A stretch of DNA of 64,000 nt from Mesorhizobium sp. M9A.F.Ca.ET.002.03.1.2 (GCF_003952365.1 NZ_CP034443.1:62001-126000); one strand, 5' to 3'; shown: positions 46,700-55,617, counted from the stretch's first letter. The notes: generated from the letters alone by a model not told the origin. Translations and numbers: made by a program.

Positions 46700-46877
46700 G
46701 CGCTGCCCCTCATCCGCCTGCCGGCACCTTCTCCCCGTATAGGGACGGGAGAAGGGCTGAACACAGCCTCGGCACTTTTCATTACAACGTAAGAAATTGG
46801 CGAAATCAGCGATGACGGCGTCCTTCTCCCCGCCACTATACGGGGAGAAGTGCCCGGCAGGGCGATGAGGGGCGGCG
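46700..46877. repeat. RIME-like palindromic element, copy 2 (inverted)
   Basis: Arms 46700-46755 and 46822-46877 match those of copy 1. Its centre contains CCTCGGCAC and AATTGGCGAAATC, the reverse complement of the centre of copy 1, so the two elements lie in opposite orientation on either side of hldD-waaF-waaC. It occupies most of the waaC-greA gap. Confidence 0.85.
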
Positions 46878-46931
46878 CAAGCCTTGGTTTAAAAAGCGCG
46901 GGTCCGCGCGAAGCCGAGCCTCCCAATCCCC

Positions 46932-47405
46932 TCAGATGAACTGCACCTGGACGATCTCGTAACCCCGCGCGCCGCCCGGCGCGTTGACCTCGATCGCGTC
47001 GCCGACTTCCTTGCCGATCAGCGCCCGCGCGATCGGCGAGGAAATCGAGATACGGCCGGACTTCACGTCCGCTTCCTGGTCTCCGACGATCTGGTAGGTC
47101 TTCTTCTCTTCCGTGTCCTCGTCGACCAGCACCACGGTCGCGCCGAACTTGACCTTCTCGCCGCTGAGCTTGGTGATGTCGATCACCTCGGCGCGCGCGA
47201 TGAAATCCTCAAGCTCGTGGACGCGGCCCTCATTGAGGCTCTGTGCCTCTTTGGCCGCGTGGTATTCGGCGTTTTCGGAAAGGTCACCATGCGAGCGCGC
47301 TTCGGAGATTGCCTCGATGATGCGCGGCCGCTCTTCTTGCTGGCGCCAGCGCAGCTCTTCCTTCAACGACGCGAACCCCTCGCCTGTCATCGGGACCTTG
47401 TTCAT
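46932..47405 (-). CDS. greA: Transcription elongation factor GreA
   Basis: A 157-residue Gre factor that rescues backtracked RNA polymerase by stimulating transcript cleavage. The N-terminal coiled coil spans residues 8-78 with the acidic tip in [16 protein letters not shown] (the catalytic D and E). The C-terminal FKBP-like domain has [18 protein letters not shown]. It begins [14 protein letters not shown]. Its leader contains a terminator-like hairpin 69 bases upstream. Confidence 0.96.
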   Translation of the reverse strand: MNKVPMTGEGFASLKEELRWRQQEERPRIIEAISEARSHGDLSENAEYHAAKEAQSLNEGRVHELEDFIARAEVIDITKLSGEKVKFGATVVLVDEDTEEKKTYQIVGDQEADVKSGRISISSPIARALIGKEVGDAIEVNAPGGARGYEIVQVQFI

Positions 47406-47464
47406 GATGCCTGCCCTTTCCTGCAGCCGCCCCCGCTTTCCGGGAGCGACCTTGTCGATGGTAC

Positions 47465-47505
47465 AAAAAGAAAACGGTCCGGCAGCCTCGGGCTAACGGA
47501 ACCGT
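47465..47505 (-). terminator. Terminator-like hairpin in the greA leader
   Basis: On the minus strand ACGGTTCCG pairs with CGGACCGT (one bulged base), with an inner AGCC-CGA-GGCT stem, then TTTTCTTTTT. It ends 60 bases before the greA ATG and about 25 bases after a possible start site set by TATATT at 47529-47524. E. coli greA has a comparable leader terminator that yields the GraL RNA; equivalence here is inference. Confidence 0.65.
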
Positions 47506-47634
47506 CTCACCACAATTTTTCCCAATATAGCAATCTTCGCGGGTTTTTCACGCCAAAAAAATCGGTTTTGAAAAATTCACCCTCATTTGTGGAAATGCCA
47601 TCGCGGCATCGCGGCTGGCAGGACGAGCGGCGAC

Positions 47635-47664
47635 AAAAACCGGCTGCGATTGCCCACAGCCGGT
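47635..47664 (-). terminator. Terminator of the TPR gene
   Basis: On the minus strand ACCGGCTG pairs with CAGCCGGT and is followed by TTTT. It lies just after the TPR gene stop at 47688. Confidence 0.8.
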
Positions 47665-47687
47665 GTGAGGAGCGTTCGGGAGTCGAG

Positions 47688-48242
47688 TCAGCTCCTCGTG
47701 AAATGGTCGATCTGCTCGGACAGCATACCGTATTCGCGAGATCCTTTGCCTATGCGCTTCTCGATCTCGCGGAGCTGTTCCTGGGCGCCGGCGAGATCGC
47801 CGATCTGCAGGTGGGCCTCGCCGAGATATTCGCGCACCAGCGTGTAGTTCGGATCGATGCGCAGCGCTTCCTCGTAATAGCCGAGGCCGACGGTGACGCG
47901 GCCGGAATGGCGATGCGAGTAGCCGAGATAGTTGAGGATGCGTGGGTCTTTCTTGTCCGCAGCCAGGCTGAGCACGGCGATCGCCTCGTCATAACGGCCG
48001 GCCATCGCCAGCGCGCGGCCCGCCTCATAGATGTTGTCGTCGTCCAGCATGCCTTGCTTGGGTGCCGCGCATTTCTTCAGTTTCTTGTCGTAGACGTAGC
48101 CTTTCTTGCATTTCGTGACGGTCTCGTTGCCGCCACCGCCTCCGGCGCCACCTCCGCCACCCTCGCCCGCCGAAAACACCGGGGCCGCAAACAGCGGCAG
48201 GGCGGCAAGCGCCAGAACCTGGATCAGCAATCGTCTGCGCAT
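47688..48242 (-). CDS. Periplasmic tetratricopeptide-repeat protein
   Basis: A 184-residue exported protein. The start at 48242 follows a perfect AAGGAGGT. A signal peptide (LLIQVLALAALPLFAAPVFSA) is followed by a Gly-rich linker, a short Cys-bracketed segment (CKKGYVYDKKLKKC) and about three TPR helices pairs (IYEAGRALAMAGRYDEAI, ILNYLGYSHRHSGRVTVGL, VREYLGEAHLQIGDLAGA). TPRs mediate protein binding; the partner is unknown. The Cys motif is typical of rhizobial homologues. Confidence 0.82.
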   Translation of the reverse strand: MRRRLLIQVLALAALPLFAAPVFSAGEGGGGGAGGGGGNETVTKCKKGYVYDKKLKKCAAPKQGMLDDDNIYEAGRALAMAGRYDEAIAVLSLAADKKDPRILNYLGYSHRHSGRVTVGLGYYEEALRIDPNYTLVREYLGEAHLQIGDLAGAQEQLREIEKRIGKGSREYGMLSEQIDHFTRS

Positions 48243-48426
48243 CGAAACCTCCTTGAAACACGATAGTGCGAGGCTAACGCCGGGCAGAAGCCGTTTCATC
48301 CCGGAAAAGATTGCGGCCGCCAAAAGCTTTTTCGAAACCGTCCGCAACGGCCGCAAGATTGAAGAGCCGAAGGTGACGTGACGAGCGCCGCAAATTCGCT
48401 ATCATCCAGCATACGGCAAACGGAGC

Positions 48427-48867
48427 ATGCGGAGAAGGCCAGTGCGGCGGCGCGTTGAAAGGGAATGGGAACTTTCCATCGGTCCCGACACCGTGCGCCT
48501 GTTTATCCTCAAGGCGAAGGCGCTGAGTGCTGCCGTCAACGAAGACTATGCCGATGGCGCCGAGCACGAGATAGAACTCGACGGCGAGGCGCACGACAAC
48601 CACCATCATGACGGCCTCGCAGAAGAAAGTTCCGAAAACCTCACCGAAGAAGAACTGCGCGAACTGATCAACGACCTCAATGTCGACGAGGCGGCCGAAC
48701 TCATCGCGCTGGCCTGGGTCGGCCGCGGCGACTATGACGCCTCGGAATGGGCGGACGCGGTGGCCGCCGCGCGCGAGCGCGTCAGCAAGCGCACGGCGAA
48801 ATATCTGCTCGGCATGCCGCTCCTGGCCGATTGGCTGGAGGAAGGGCTGGAAGCGATCGGCGCGTAA
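48427..48867 (+). CDS. DUF3775 protein
   Basis: A 146-residue acidic protein. WELSIGPDTVRLFILKAKALSA, NLTEEELRELINDLNVDEAAELIALAWVGRGDY and TAKYLLGMPLLADWLEEGLEAIG match DUF3775, a small conserved alphaproteobacterial family of unknown function. The centre holds a His-rich acidic run (EAHDNHHHDG). The N-terminal RRRPVRRRV is unusual and could be dropped if GTG at 48442 is the real start. Confidence 0.72.
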   Translation: MRRRPVRRRVEREWELSIGPDTVRLFILKAKALSAAVNEDYADGAEHEIELDGEAHDNHHHDGLAEESSENLTEEELRELINDLNVDEAAELIALAWVGRGDYDASEWADAVAAARERVSKRTAKYLLGMPLLADWLEEGLEAIGA

Positions 48868-48942
48868 CACCGCGGTTACTGTTCGTGATCGGCCAAACCT
48901 GCCTTCGCGGCAACCTCCGCACGCGCCCGCCGTTAAGGGCGA

Positions 48943-49953
48943 ATGGCGGCGCTGACCCTTCCCCGATTGATCAGATTGACCCGATCGATCAGATTGCCCG
49001 GATTGGCCAGATCGAGCGGATTGGTGCTGCCTTTGGCGGCGGCCATGCTGTGCGCAGGAGCGGCCTTGGCCAAGGCTCCAAAATTGCCTGAAACCGTGCC
49101 CGTCCCGCAGCTCAATCGATCGCAACCAGCGCAGAAAGCCGCGCCTGCCGACGTGCCGGTCCCCGAGTCGCGTCCGGCGGATGCGCCAACGCCTGATCAA
49201 CCCGCGACCGACAAACCGGACCAGCAGAAACCCGATCAGCACGGGGAAGCCAGGCCGGAGCCGCCGGCAGTCGCTCCAAAGCCGGCCGAAAAGCCCGCTG
49301 AGGCGGAGCCGCCGGCCACCGCCCCGAAACCACCGGAGAAGCCGACGCAAACGCAGGAGAAAGAAATCCCCCCCGACCCGCGCTCGGCCTCCGTGCCGCA
49401 GGAAAAACTGCCGGAGGAGGAACTTGCCTGCCGCAGGCGGCTGAAGTCGATGGGCGTCGACTTCGAGGAACGCAAGGCCGAGCACGATGCGGCGGTCGGC
49501 TGCTCGATCCCCTATCCGATCGCGCTGAAGACGCTGGGCAAGTCATTGGATATCAGCCCCGAAACCGAGCTGAACTGCCAGATGGCCGAGGCCGCCGCGC
49601 GCTTTGCCACTGATATCATCCAGCCGGCGGCCAAGGCCGAGTTCGGCGCCGATCTCAAGTCGGTCGGCCAGGCATCCGCTTTCGTCTGCCGACAGCGCAA
49701 TGGCGGAGGGAAACTGTCGGAGCATGCCTTCGGCAACGCGCTCGACATCGCCAGCTTCACGCTTTCGGACGGGAAAAGGATCGACATCGGCCCGGCACCG
49801 CCGGAAAAGGACGCAAAATTCCTGAACGCACTGCGCAAGGCAGCCTGCGGACCGTTCAGGACCGTGCTCGGCCCGGGCAGCGATGCGGATCATTCGCTGC
49901 ATTTCCATCTCGATCTCGCACCGCGCCGCAACGGCGGCACCTTCTGCCAGTGA
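48943..49953 (+). CDS. Extensin-like family protein (first paralogue)
   Basis: A 336-residue exported protein. The N-terminus is a long signal peptide ending MLCAGAALA; residues 45-150 are Pro/Glu/Lys-rich and disordered. The C-terminal extensin-like domain begins CRRRLKSMGVDFE and contains LSEHAFGNALDIASF and DADHSLHFHLDLAP. SEHxxGxAxDI and HxHxD resemble the zinc sites of LAS/VanY-type peptidases, so a peptidoglycan role is plausible. A second copy follows 190 bases downstream. Confidence 0.8.
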   Translation: MAALTLPRLIRLTRSIRLPGLARSSGLVLPLAAAMLCAGAALAKAPKLPETVPVPQLNRSQPAQKAAPADVPVPESRPADAPTPDQPATDKPDQQKPDQHGEARPEPPAVAPKPAEKPAEAEPPATAPKPPEKPTQTQEKEIPPDPRSASVPQEKLPEEELACRRRLKSMGVDFEERKAEHDAAVGCSIPYPIALKTLGKSLDISPETELNCQMAEAAARFATDIIQPAAKAEFGADLKSVGQASAFVCRQRNGGGKLSEHAFGNALDIASFTLSDGKRIDIGPAPPEKDAKFLNALRKAACGPFRTVLGPGSDADHSLHFHLDLAPRRNGGTFCQ

Positions 49954-50042
49954 TCCTGATCAAGTTGCCGCAATTTGGCCGCAGGCCTGAACGCCGGCGC
50001 TGAGTTTTCCTTTACCCTTGATCGTTAAAATGCCTGCCATCC

Positions 50043-50088
50043 GATCATGATTCCGAAAAGTGGGAACCGGTTTTCGGAAAAGATCATG
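50043..50088. repeat. Short hairpin repeat, copy C
   Basis: ATGATTCCGAAAA and TTTTCGG ... GATCAT surround a GTGGGAACCGG loop. It keeps the AAAAGTGxGxAxCGGTTTT core of copies A and B. A separate perfect 10-bp palindrome, GAACCTGATC-GG-GATCAGGTTC, follows at 50105-50126. Confidence 0.7.
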
Positions 50089-50145
50089 GTCAAACAAACA
50101 GGCAGAACCTGATCGGGATCAGGTTCGGGGACAGGGAACCTGCCT

Positions 50146-50961
50146 ATGGCCGGGATATTTCGCGCCGCGTCTGTCGCCGTGCGGCAAACGAAACGCGCGC
50201 GCACCGTTGCCGCCGGCCTTGCTCTCGCTGCGGTTTCGGCCTGCAACACCGGCAGCGTGCTGTCGCTGCAGCCGGCCGTCGACGTCGGATCCCAGACAGC
50301 TGCAGTGCCGCAATATTCCGGCCCAAAATATACTGGCATGCAGACCCTCGTCCCGTCCAACCCGTATATGACCGCCGCCTATCCGCGCATGGACGAGCCG
50401 ATGGCTCCGACCGAACAGATGCCTGCCAGCGAGGTCGACTGCCGCAAGGAGTTGAAACGCCTCGGCGTCGTCTACACCGACCTTGCGCCGATCCGTGAAG
50501 GCCAATGCGGCATCGACTATCCGGTCAAGGTCTCGTCCATCGGCAGCATCGGGATGAAGCCGGCCGCGACGCTGACCTGCGACATGGCCGCCACTTTCGC
50601 CGGCTGGACCAGGAACGAACTCATCCCGTCCGCCCGCTGGCGTTATTTCTCCGGCGTCAAGACCATCCGCCAGGGTTCGAGCTATTCCTGCCGCAGGATC
50701 GCCGGCGAAGGCGTGCTGTCGGAGCACGGCAAGGGCAACGCCCTCGACATCATGAGCATAGAGCTCAACAACGGCAACGATATCGACGTGCGCAAGCCCG
50801 GCCTGTTCGCCTTCCGCACGCGCGGCTTCCTCAACACCGTGCGCGCCGACGGCTGCCAGTATTTCACCACCGTGCTTGGTCCCGGCTACAATTACGACCA
50901 CCGCAACCATTTCCATTTCGACGTCAAGAACCGCAAGAACGGCTACCGCGCCTGCCGCTGA
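50146..50961 (+). CDS. Extensin-like family lipoprotein (second paralogue)
   Basis: A 271-residue exported protein. Residues 18-34 form a signal peptide with a probable lipobox AVSAC, so the mature protein would be a lipoprotein. The extensin-like domain starts CRKELKRLGVVY near 100 and has VLSEHGKGNALDIMSI and NYDHRNHFHFDVKN, again the SEHxxGxAxDI and HxHxD pattern of zinc-dependent D,D-peptidases. It differs from its upstream paralogue by a shorter linker. It is preceded by hairpin copy C. Confidence 0.8.
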   Translation: MAGIFRAASVAVRQTKRARTVAAGLALAAVSACNTGSVLSLQPAVDVGSQTAAVPQYSGPKYTGMQTLVPSNPYMTAAYPRMDEPMAPTEQMPASEVDCRKELKRLGVVYTDLAPIREGQCGIDYPVKVSSIGSIGMKPAATLTCDMAATFAGWTRNELIPSARWRYFSGVKTIRQGSSYSCRRIAGEGVLSEHGKGNALDIMSIELNNGNDIDVRKPGLFAFRTRGFLNTVRADGCQYFTTVLGPGYNYDHRNHFHFDVKNRKNGYRACR

Positions 50962-51050
50962 GCCGTGGCGGTTGCCCTCTGCCCAAGGTCCGTGGCGCCG
51001 CGTAGAATGACGCCACATGAAGTGGTGCCATATCGCTTGGGTGGTATCTC

Positions 51051-51758
51051 GTGAGCCGACGAAGCCTTCGACGACGCGCAACGATCTGGCTGGCGGCGTT
51101 TTGCGCCGGCTATCTCGTGCTCGCCTATTTCGCCGCGCCGGAATTCTGGAGCCTGCGAAACCGCAACTTCCGCACGCAGCGCTTCGAGATGGTGACGCAC
51201 ACGCCGCAAGGCATTCCTGGCGACCCGATCAATGTCGGCCTCGTCGGCACCGAAAAAGAGCTGGTCCACGCCTTCGCCATCGCCGGATGGGACACGGCCG
51301 ACGCCGTCACGCTGAAGACCGCCATCGAGATCGGCGAAAGCGTGCTGTTCGGCCGCCCCTATCCCGACGCGCCGGTCAGCCGTCTCCTGTTCGATGGGCG
51401 TGCGCAGGACATGGCGTTCGAAAAACCGGTCGGCATCAGCGCCGACCGGCGTCATCACGTCCGCTTCTGGCAGACCGATGCGACCGGAGACGACGGCCGG
51501 CCGCTGTGGCTGGGTTCGGCGAGCTTCGATCGCGGTGTCGGCCTCAGCCACGACACCGGCGCGATCACCCACCATATCGCTCCCGACATCGACGCCGAGC
51601 GCGACTTCCTGATCCGCGACCTGTCAGCCGCCGGCATGCTGGTCTCGACCAGCGAGATATCAGGCATCGGCGCGACCAGGACCGGGCGCAATGGCGGTGG
51701 CGACCCCTATTTCACCGACGGCAAGGCGGTCGTCGGCGTGCTGCTGCAATTGCCATAG
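51051..51758 (+). CDS. LssY C-terminal domain protein
   Basis: A 235-residue protein with one N-terminal membrane helix (IWLAAFCAGYLVLAYFAA). The remaining part matches the LssY_C domain: GDPINVGLVGTEKELVHAFAIAGWDTAD, then SRLLFDGRAQDMAFEKPVG and RHHVRFWQ, ending with the acidic DIDAERDFLIRDL. LssY_C occurs at the end of some membrane phosphatases and alone in proteobacteria; its role is unknown. The start is GTG at 51051. It is followed 66 bases later by the CorC-like gene. Confidence 0.75.
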   Translation: MSRRSLRRRATIWLAAFCAGYLVLAYFAAPEFWSLRNRNFRTQRFEMVTHTPQGIPGDPINVGLVGTEKELVHAFAIAGWDTADAVTLKTAIEIGESVLFGRPYPDAPVSRLLFDGRAQDMAFEKPVGISADRRHHVRFWQTDATGDDGRPLWLGSASFDRGVGLSHDTGAITHHIAPDIDAERDFLIRDLSAAGMLVSTSEISGIGATRTGRNGGGDPYFTDGKAVVGVLLQLP

Positions 51759-51824
51759 GCCCGATCGCGGCGAAGATTGCTCGCAGGCCTTTCGAGCATG
51801 CACCCGCAATGCTATTGACCCCGC

Positions 51825-53138
51825 ATGCTTTACGTTGAAATCGCCATCGTGGTCGTCCTCATCTGCGTGAACGGCCTTCTGGCAATGTCCGAACTTGCCA
51901 TCGTCTCGTCGCGGCCGGCCCGCCTCAAGGGGATGATCGACCGCGGCGTCAAGGGCGCCGGCCGCGCCCTGGCGCTCGGCGCCAATCCCGGCAAGTTCCT
52001 GTCGTCGGTGCAGATCGGCATCACCCTGGTCGGTGTTTTATCAGGCGCCTTTTCCGGCGCCACGCTTGGCGAGCGGCTGTCGGCGTTCCTGGCATCGACC
52101 GGCGTCCGCGAAAGCCTTGCCGACCCGATCGGCGTCGGCATCGTCGTCGCCCTCATCACCTATGGCTCGCTGATCATCGGCGAACTTGTGCCCAAGCAGA
52201 TCGCGCTGCGCGATCCCGAACGCGTCGCGGCCAGGGTTGCTCCGGCGATGACCATCCTTGCCACCGTCTCGGCGCCCCTGGTGTTCCTGCTCGACATCTC
52301 CGGCCGCGCAATGCTGTGGCTGCTCGGCCAGCACGGTGAAAGCGAGGAGAAGGTCACCGACGAGGAGATCAAGATGCTGGTTGCCGAGGCCGAGCATCAC
52401 GGCACCATCGAATCGGACGAGCGGCGCATGATCGCCGGCGTCATGCGGCTCGGCGACCGCGCCGTGCGCGCGGTGATGACGCCGCGCACCGAGGTCGACT
52501 GGATCAACCTGCAGTCCGACGACGCGGCGACCCGCAAGCTCCTGATGGAGACCCAGCATTCGCGCCTGCCGGCCGGCGATGGCAGCGTCGACGCCATGAT
52601 CGGCGTCGTCCAGACCCGCGACGTGCTGGCCGCGATGCTTGGCGGCCGCGCGCTCGACCCGCGCCGGCATGTGCGCACCGCTCCCATCGTCCATGACCAG
52701 GCCGACGCGCTGGATGTCCTTTCGACGCTTAGGGAATCCGACGTGCCGATGGCGCTGGTCCATGACGAATATGGCCATTTCGAGGGCATCGTCACCCCGG
52801 CGGACATACTGGAAGCCATCACCGGCGTCTTCCGGGCGGACCTCGACGCCGGCGACGAGGAGGAAAACGCCGTCAAACGCGAGGACGGGTCATGGCTGCT
52901 CGCCGGCTATATGCAGGCCGACGAGATGGCGGACGTTCTCGGCATCGACCTGCCCGAGAACCGCGACTACGAGACCGTCGCCGGCTACGTGCTGTCGCAC
53001 ATGCACCATCTGCCGACGACCGGCGAAAGCGTCGATGCGCAGGGCTGGCGCTTCGAGGTCGTCGACCTCGACGGCCGGCGCATCGACAAGCTCATCGCCA
53101 CCCGCCTGCCCGGCGGCCACCGCGAAGTGGTGCGGTGA
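51825..53138 (+). CDS. CNNM/CorC-like membrane protein (DUF21-CBS-HlyC)
   Basis: A 437-residue hemolysin-family protein. Residues 1-195 are the DUF21 membrane domain with three or four helices and GELVPKQIALRDPERVA; a CBS pair follows (VMTPRTEVDWINLQ, then VPMALVHDEYGHFEGIVTPADILEAI), then the CorC_HlyC domain at the C-terminus (DGSWLLAGYMQADEMADVLG). Relatives take part in Mg/Co efflux or membrane-protein quality control. A 72-bp piece of its 3' end recurs at 54442-54513. Confidence 0.88.
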   Translation: MLYVEIAIVVVLICVNGLLAMSELAIVSSRPARLKGMIDRGVKGAGRALALGANPGKFLSSVQIGITLVGVLSGAFSGATLGERLSAFLASTGVRESLADPIGVGIVVALITYGSLIIGELVPKQIALRDPERVAARVAPAMTILATVSAPLVFLLDISGRAMLWLLGQHGESEEKVTDEEIKMLVAEAEHHGTIESDERRMIAGVMRLGDRAVRAVMTPRTEVDWINLQSDDAATRKLLMETQHSRLPAGDGSVDAMIGVVQTRDVLAAMLGGRALDPRRHVRTAPIVHDQADALDVLSTLRESDVPMALVHDEYGHFEGIVTPADILEAITGVFRADLDAGDEEENAVKREDGSWLLAGYMQADEMADVLGIDLPENRDYETVAGYVLSHMHHLPTTGESVDAQGWRFEVVDLDGRRIDKLIATRLPGGHREVVR

Positions 53139-53412
53139 CAAGCACGCGACGTGTGGGCTGTTCGGGTGTCGGGTCTCGGACCCCGAAGGCGACAACCTCT
53201 GCTGCAACGTGGACGACTGCTTTGCGCCCTCATCTCGGTCGTACAGCTGACCGCGGCTGCACTCCACAAGCGGATATCCGGTTGATTAATGGCGGCGGTC
53301 TATTGCGACTGAAAACGGGCCGCTCCATCCAGCTTTGGATTCTGATGCTTGACTTTGGCCCTGTTTGGCCGAGCTTAGTCGGCCTAGATCAAAATCTCAC
53401 TGAATAAGCTTC

Positions 53413-53793
53413 ATGTCGCGCACGATAATCACCACCCCGGCCGCACCAGCGGCGCCAGCTTCCTACAGCCAAGCCGTCAAGGCCGCAGGATTGGTTTTCG
53501 TGTCAGGGACTGCGCCGATCGACCCGTCAACAGGGCAGGTTGTGAGGGGGCCGGTGCAGGCGCAGGTCGCACAATGTCTTCGCAACATCTCCGCTATTCT
53601 GGAAGCCGCAGGGAGCAGTTTGGAGAAGGCGGTCAGTGCGACGCTGATTGTGGCCGACGAGGAAGACTTCGCAGGTGCCAATGAGGAATGGCTTAAGTGG
53701 TTTCCACGCAATCCACCTGCCCGACAGGGCGCCAAGATGCCGGTGCGCATTCCGGAAATGAAAGTCTCGATAGCAATGATCGCCGAGGCATGA
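53413..53793 (+). CDS. RidA/YjgF-family protein
   Basis: A 126-residue member of the Rid family. FVSGTAPIDPSTGQVVRGPVQAQVAQCLRNISAIL matches the family core, and the C-terminus PVRIPEMKVSIAMIAEA replaces the usual PAR(S/T)xVxVxxLP. The catalytic arginine of RidA enamine/imine deaminases is thus shifted (VRIPE), so deaminase activity is uncertain and the protein may belong to a Rid2-7 subgroup. It stands alone. Confidence 0.78.
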   Translation: MSRTIITTPAAPAAPASYSQAVKAAGLVFVSGTAPIDPSTGQVVRGPVQAQVAQCLRNISAILEAAGSSLEKAVSATLIVADEEDFAGANEEWLKWFPRNPPARQGAKMPVRIPEMKVSIAMIAEA

Positions 53794-54077
53794 GCACAGC
53801 CTTGCAATAGCGGCGGCGTTGGACGCCGCGCTTGGCTACGAGGCTTTCGAGCCGGTCTGCGGTGTCAGCTTTCTCCACAGAAGTCGCGCTTGCAGCACCA
53901 TATCGATCACAAGACTGTCTTGCGATGGATTGGCGCGCCTGTCGAGATTTCGAACCTCCCCTCAGTTTTTGACGCAAGAACCTGTCTGCTGTTCTTGCTG
54001 CCCTCTAGCAAAGCCGCCGGTCCGTTTACGGCCCCCGAGCGGTAGTGCCCGCGCCGATTCCCGTCGGCCAATCACGG
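53794..54077. other. Spacer before the duplicated gene fragments
   Basis: No gene, terminator or strong palindrome stands out. Together with the two fragments that follow, it makes a 777-base stretch without an intact gene. Confidence 0.35.
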
Positions 54078-54378
54078 CAGGTGCTCGATCTCGTCGAGCT
54101 TCTTTTCGCCTTGCCTGACGGCGAGGAAGTCGCCCCACGAAATGTGGACGGCGGACTTGACCGGCGCCATCTGCAACTCGACGGCATGCATCCGGAGCTG
54201 CTCGACGGCACGCGCGCCGCCGACGGCGCCATAGCCGACGAAGCCGGCCGGCTTCTTGTTCCATTCGTTGGCGGCGTAGTCGATGGCGTTCTTCAGCACG
54301 GCCGTCGGGCCGTGATTGTATTCTGCGGCGGTGAAGATGAAGCCGTCGAACTCGGCGACCTTCTTCTGCCAGCGCAGC
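54078..54378 (-). pseudogene. Fragment of NAD(P)H-dependent FMN reductase (301-bp direct repeat)
   Basis: This segment is almost identical to 58653-58953, inside the intact reductase gene 4,575 bases to the right, in the same orientation. It keeps codons for about residues 67-166 (LRWQKKVAEFDGF to KKLDEIEHL), without start, flavin-binding N-terminus or end. At both edges similarity stops abruptly. The few mismatches suggest a fairly recent duplication. Confidence 0.9.
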
Positions 54379-54441
54379 CGCATCAGGCAGAATTGTATCC
54401 AACTATACATCGCGTGGATGACTAGCCCATGATGCTGATCC

Positions 54442-54513
54442 ATGCGCAGGGCTGGCGCTTCGAGATGGTCGGCCTGACGGCCGCCGCATCGACAAGTTTC
54501 ATCGCCACCCGCC
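54442..54513 (+). pseudogene. Fragment of the CorC-like gene 3' end
   Basis: The 72 bases align without gaps to 53035-53106 and encode AQGWRFEMVGLTAAASTSF-like text in place of AQGWRFEVVDLDGRRIDKL. It lies directly beside the reductase fragment and is more diverged than that one, so the two duplications probably differ in age. Confidence 0.75.
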
Positions 54514-54570
54514 CGCCAAGCCGGCCGCTTGCCGCACCGGCTGCTCCGACGGCCGACTTGCCTGCGTTCC

Positions 54571-55617
54571 TCAAAGCGTCGCCAGCCGCGAATTCGGCAT
54601 GGTTTTTCCATAGGCCCGGCGCAGCGTCAGCTTCTCCTCCAGCGCAACGATGACACGTGTGGCAAAATCCGTCTCGTACATGGCGGCGAGCCGTGTCAGG
54701 CCGCCTGGTGTGAAGACATTGATCTCCAGAAGTTTGTCGCCGACGATGTCGAGCCCAACCAGAAACATGCCGTCGTCGACCAGCTTGGGGCGTACCATCT
54801 CGGCAATGCTTAGCATCGTGTCGGTTACCTTGACCTTGCGGGCGGTTCCGGCGGCGTGAATGTTGGAGCGAACATCGCCCTTGGCTGGGACGCGGCGAAA
54901 CGCGGCGTAACTGCCATCGCGCACCAGCGGCAGGCCGTTCATCAGGAAAAGACGCACGTCGCCAGCCTTGGCCTCGGGAATATAGACCTGCGCGATGAGA
55001 TAGCCGTCACCGCTGGCCGCCTCGAAAATCTGGTTGAGGTTGGAATCGGTAGGCGTCGCAATGTGGAAAACGTTCCTGCCTCTCGACCCTTGGAGTGGTT
55101 TGACGATGCAACCCTTCGAGTGTTTGTCGATGAACGCGCGTATCTCGGCGACGCTGCGCGATATCAGGGTCGCTGGCCTGACCGCCTCGGGAAAGCTCTG
55201 AAGGTAGAGCTTGCTTTGTGCCTGCGCCAGACCGTCCGGATCGTTGACGACTATCACGCCGCGTTGCGCCGCGAGCCGCCCGAACATGAGGCCTGCGTTG
55301 GCGGCCCATGGTCGATCGGTGGCGTCGAGTGACGGATCGTTGCGCAGAAACAAAATGTCGATATCGCTTATCGCGAAGGTCTTTTTCTGCTTCGCGGCCT
55401 CCTTCAGCGCAGCATACACCTTGTCGTTCGTCTTGTAGGGAGCGTCCGGCAGAACCGCGACGCTGACAGCCAGACTGTCGTCCGGACGCAGTATGAAGTC
55501 GCCTGGTTCAACATAGACAACGGAATGGCCGCGCTGGGTTGCACTCAGCGCCAGCGTTGTCGTCGTGTAGTCTGGCGTCTCGCTCTCAATCGAATTGACG
55601 AAGAACGCAATGCGCAT
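54571..55617 (-). CDS. GshB/RimK-like ATP-grasp ligase
   Basis: A 348-residue ATP-grasp protein, third gene of a three-gene operon. The N-terminal domain (MRIAFFVNSIESE) resembles the glutathione synthetase fold; KPLQGSRGRNVFHI is the ATP-binding Lys/Gly-rich loop near residue 183, DVRLFLMNGLPL near 240 and LVGLDIVGDKLLEINVFTPGG near 305 give the Mg/ATP ligands (D, E, N). These enzymes join a carboxylate to an amine through an acyl phosphate. It is sometimes annotated glutathione synthase, but no gamma-glutamylcysteine ligase is nearby. Start 55617 lies 13 bases after the DUF1704 gene. Confidence 0.82.
   Translation of the reverse strand: MRIAFFVNSIESETPDYTTTTLALSATQRGHSVVYVEPGDFILRPDDSLAVSVAVLPDAPYKTNDKVYAALKEAAKQKKTFAISDIDILFLRNDPSLDATDRPWAANAGLMFGRLAAQRGVIVVNDPDGLAQAQSKLYLQSFPEAVRPATLISRSVAEIRAFIDKHSKGCIVKPLQGSRGRNVFHIATPTDSNLNQIFEAASGDGYLIAQVYIPEAKAGDVRLFLMNGLPLVRDGSYAAFRRVPAKGDVRSNIHAAGTARKVKVTDTMLSIAEMVRPKLVDDGMFLVGLDIVGDKLLEINVFTPGGLTRLAAMYETDFATRVIVALEEKLTLRRAYGKTMPNSRLATL

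Noticed and set aside
54072..54611. Intact second reductase gene
   Set aside because: Only the central 301 bp match the real gene; the apparent N-terminus is unrelated sequence and the flavin-binding loop is missing.
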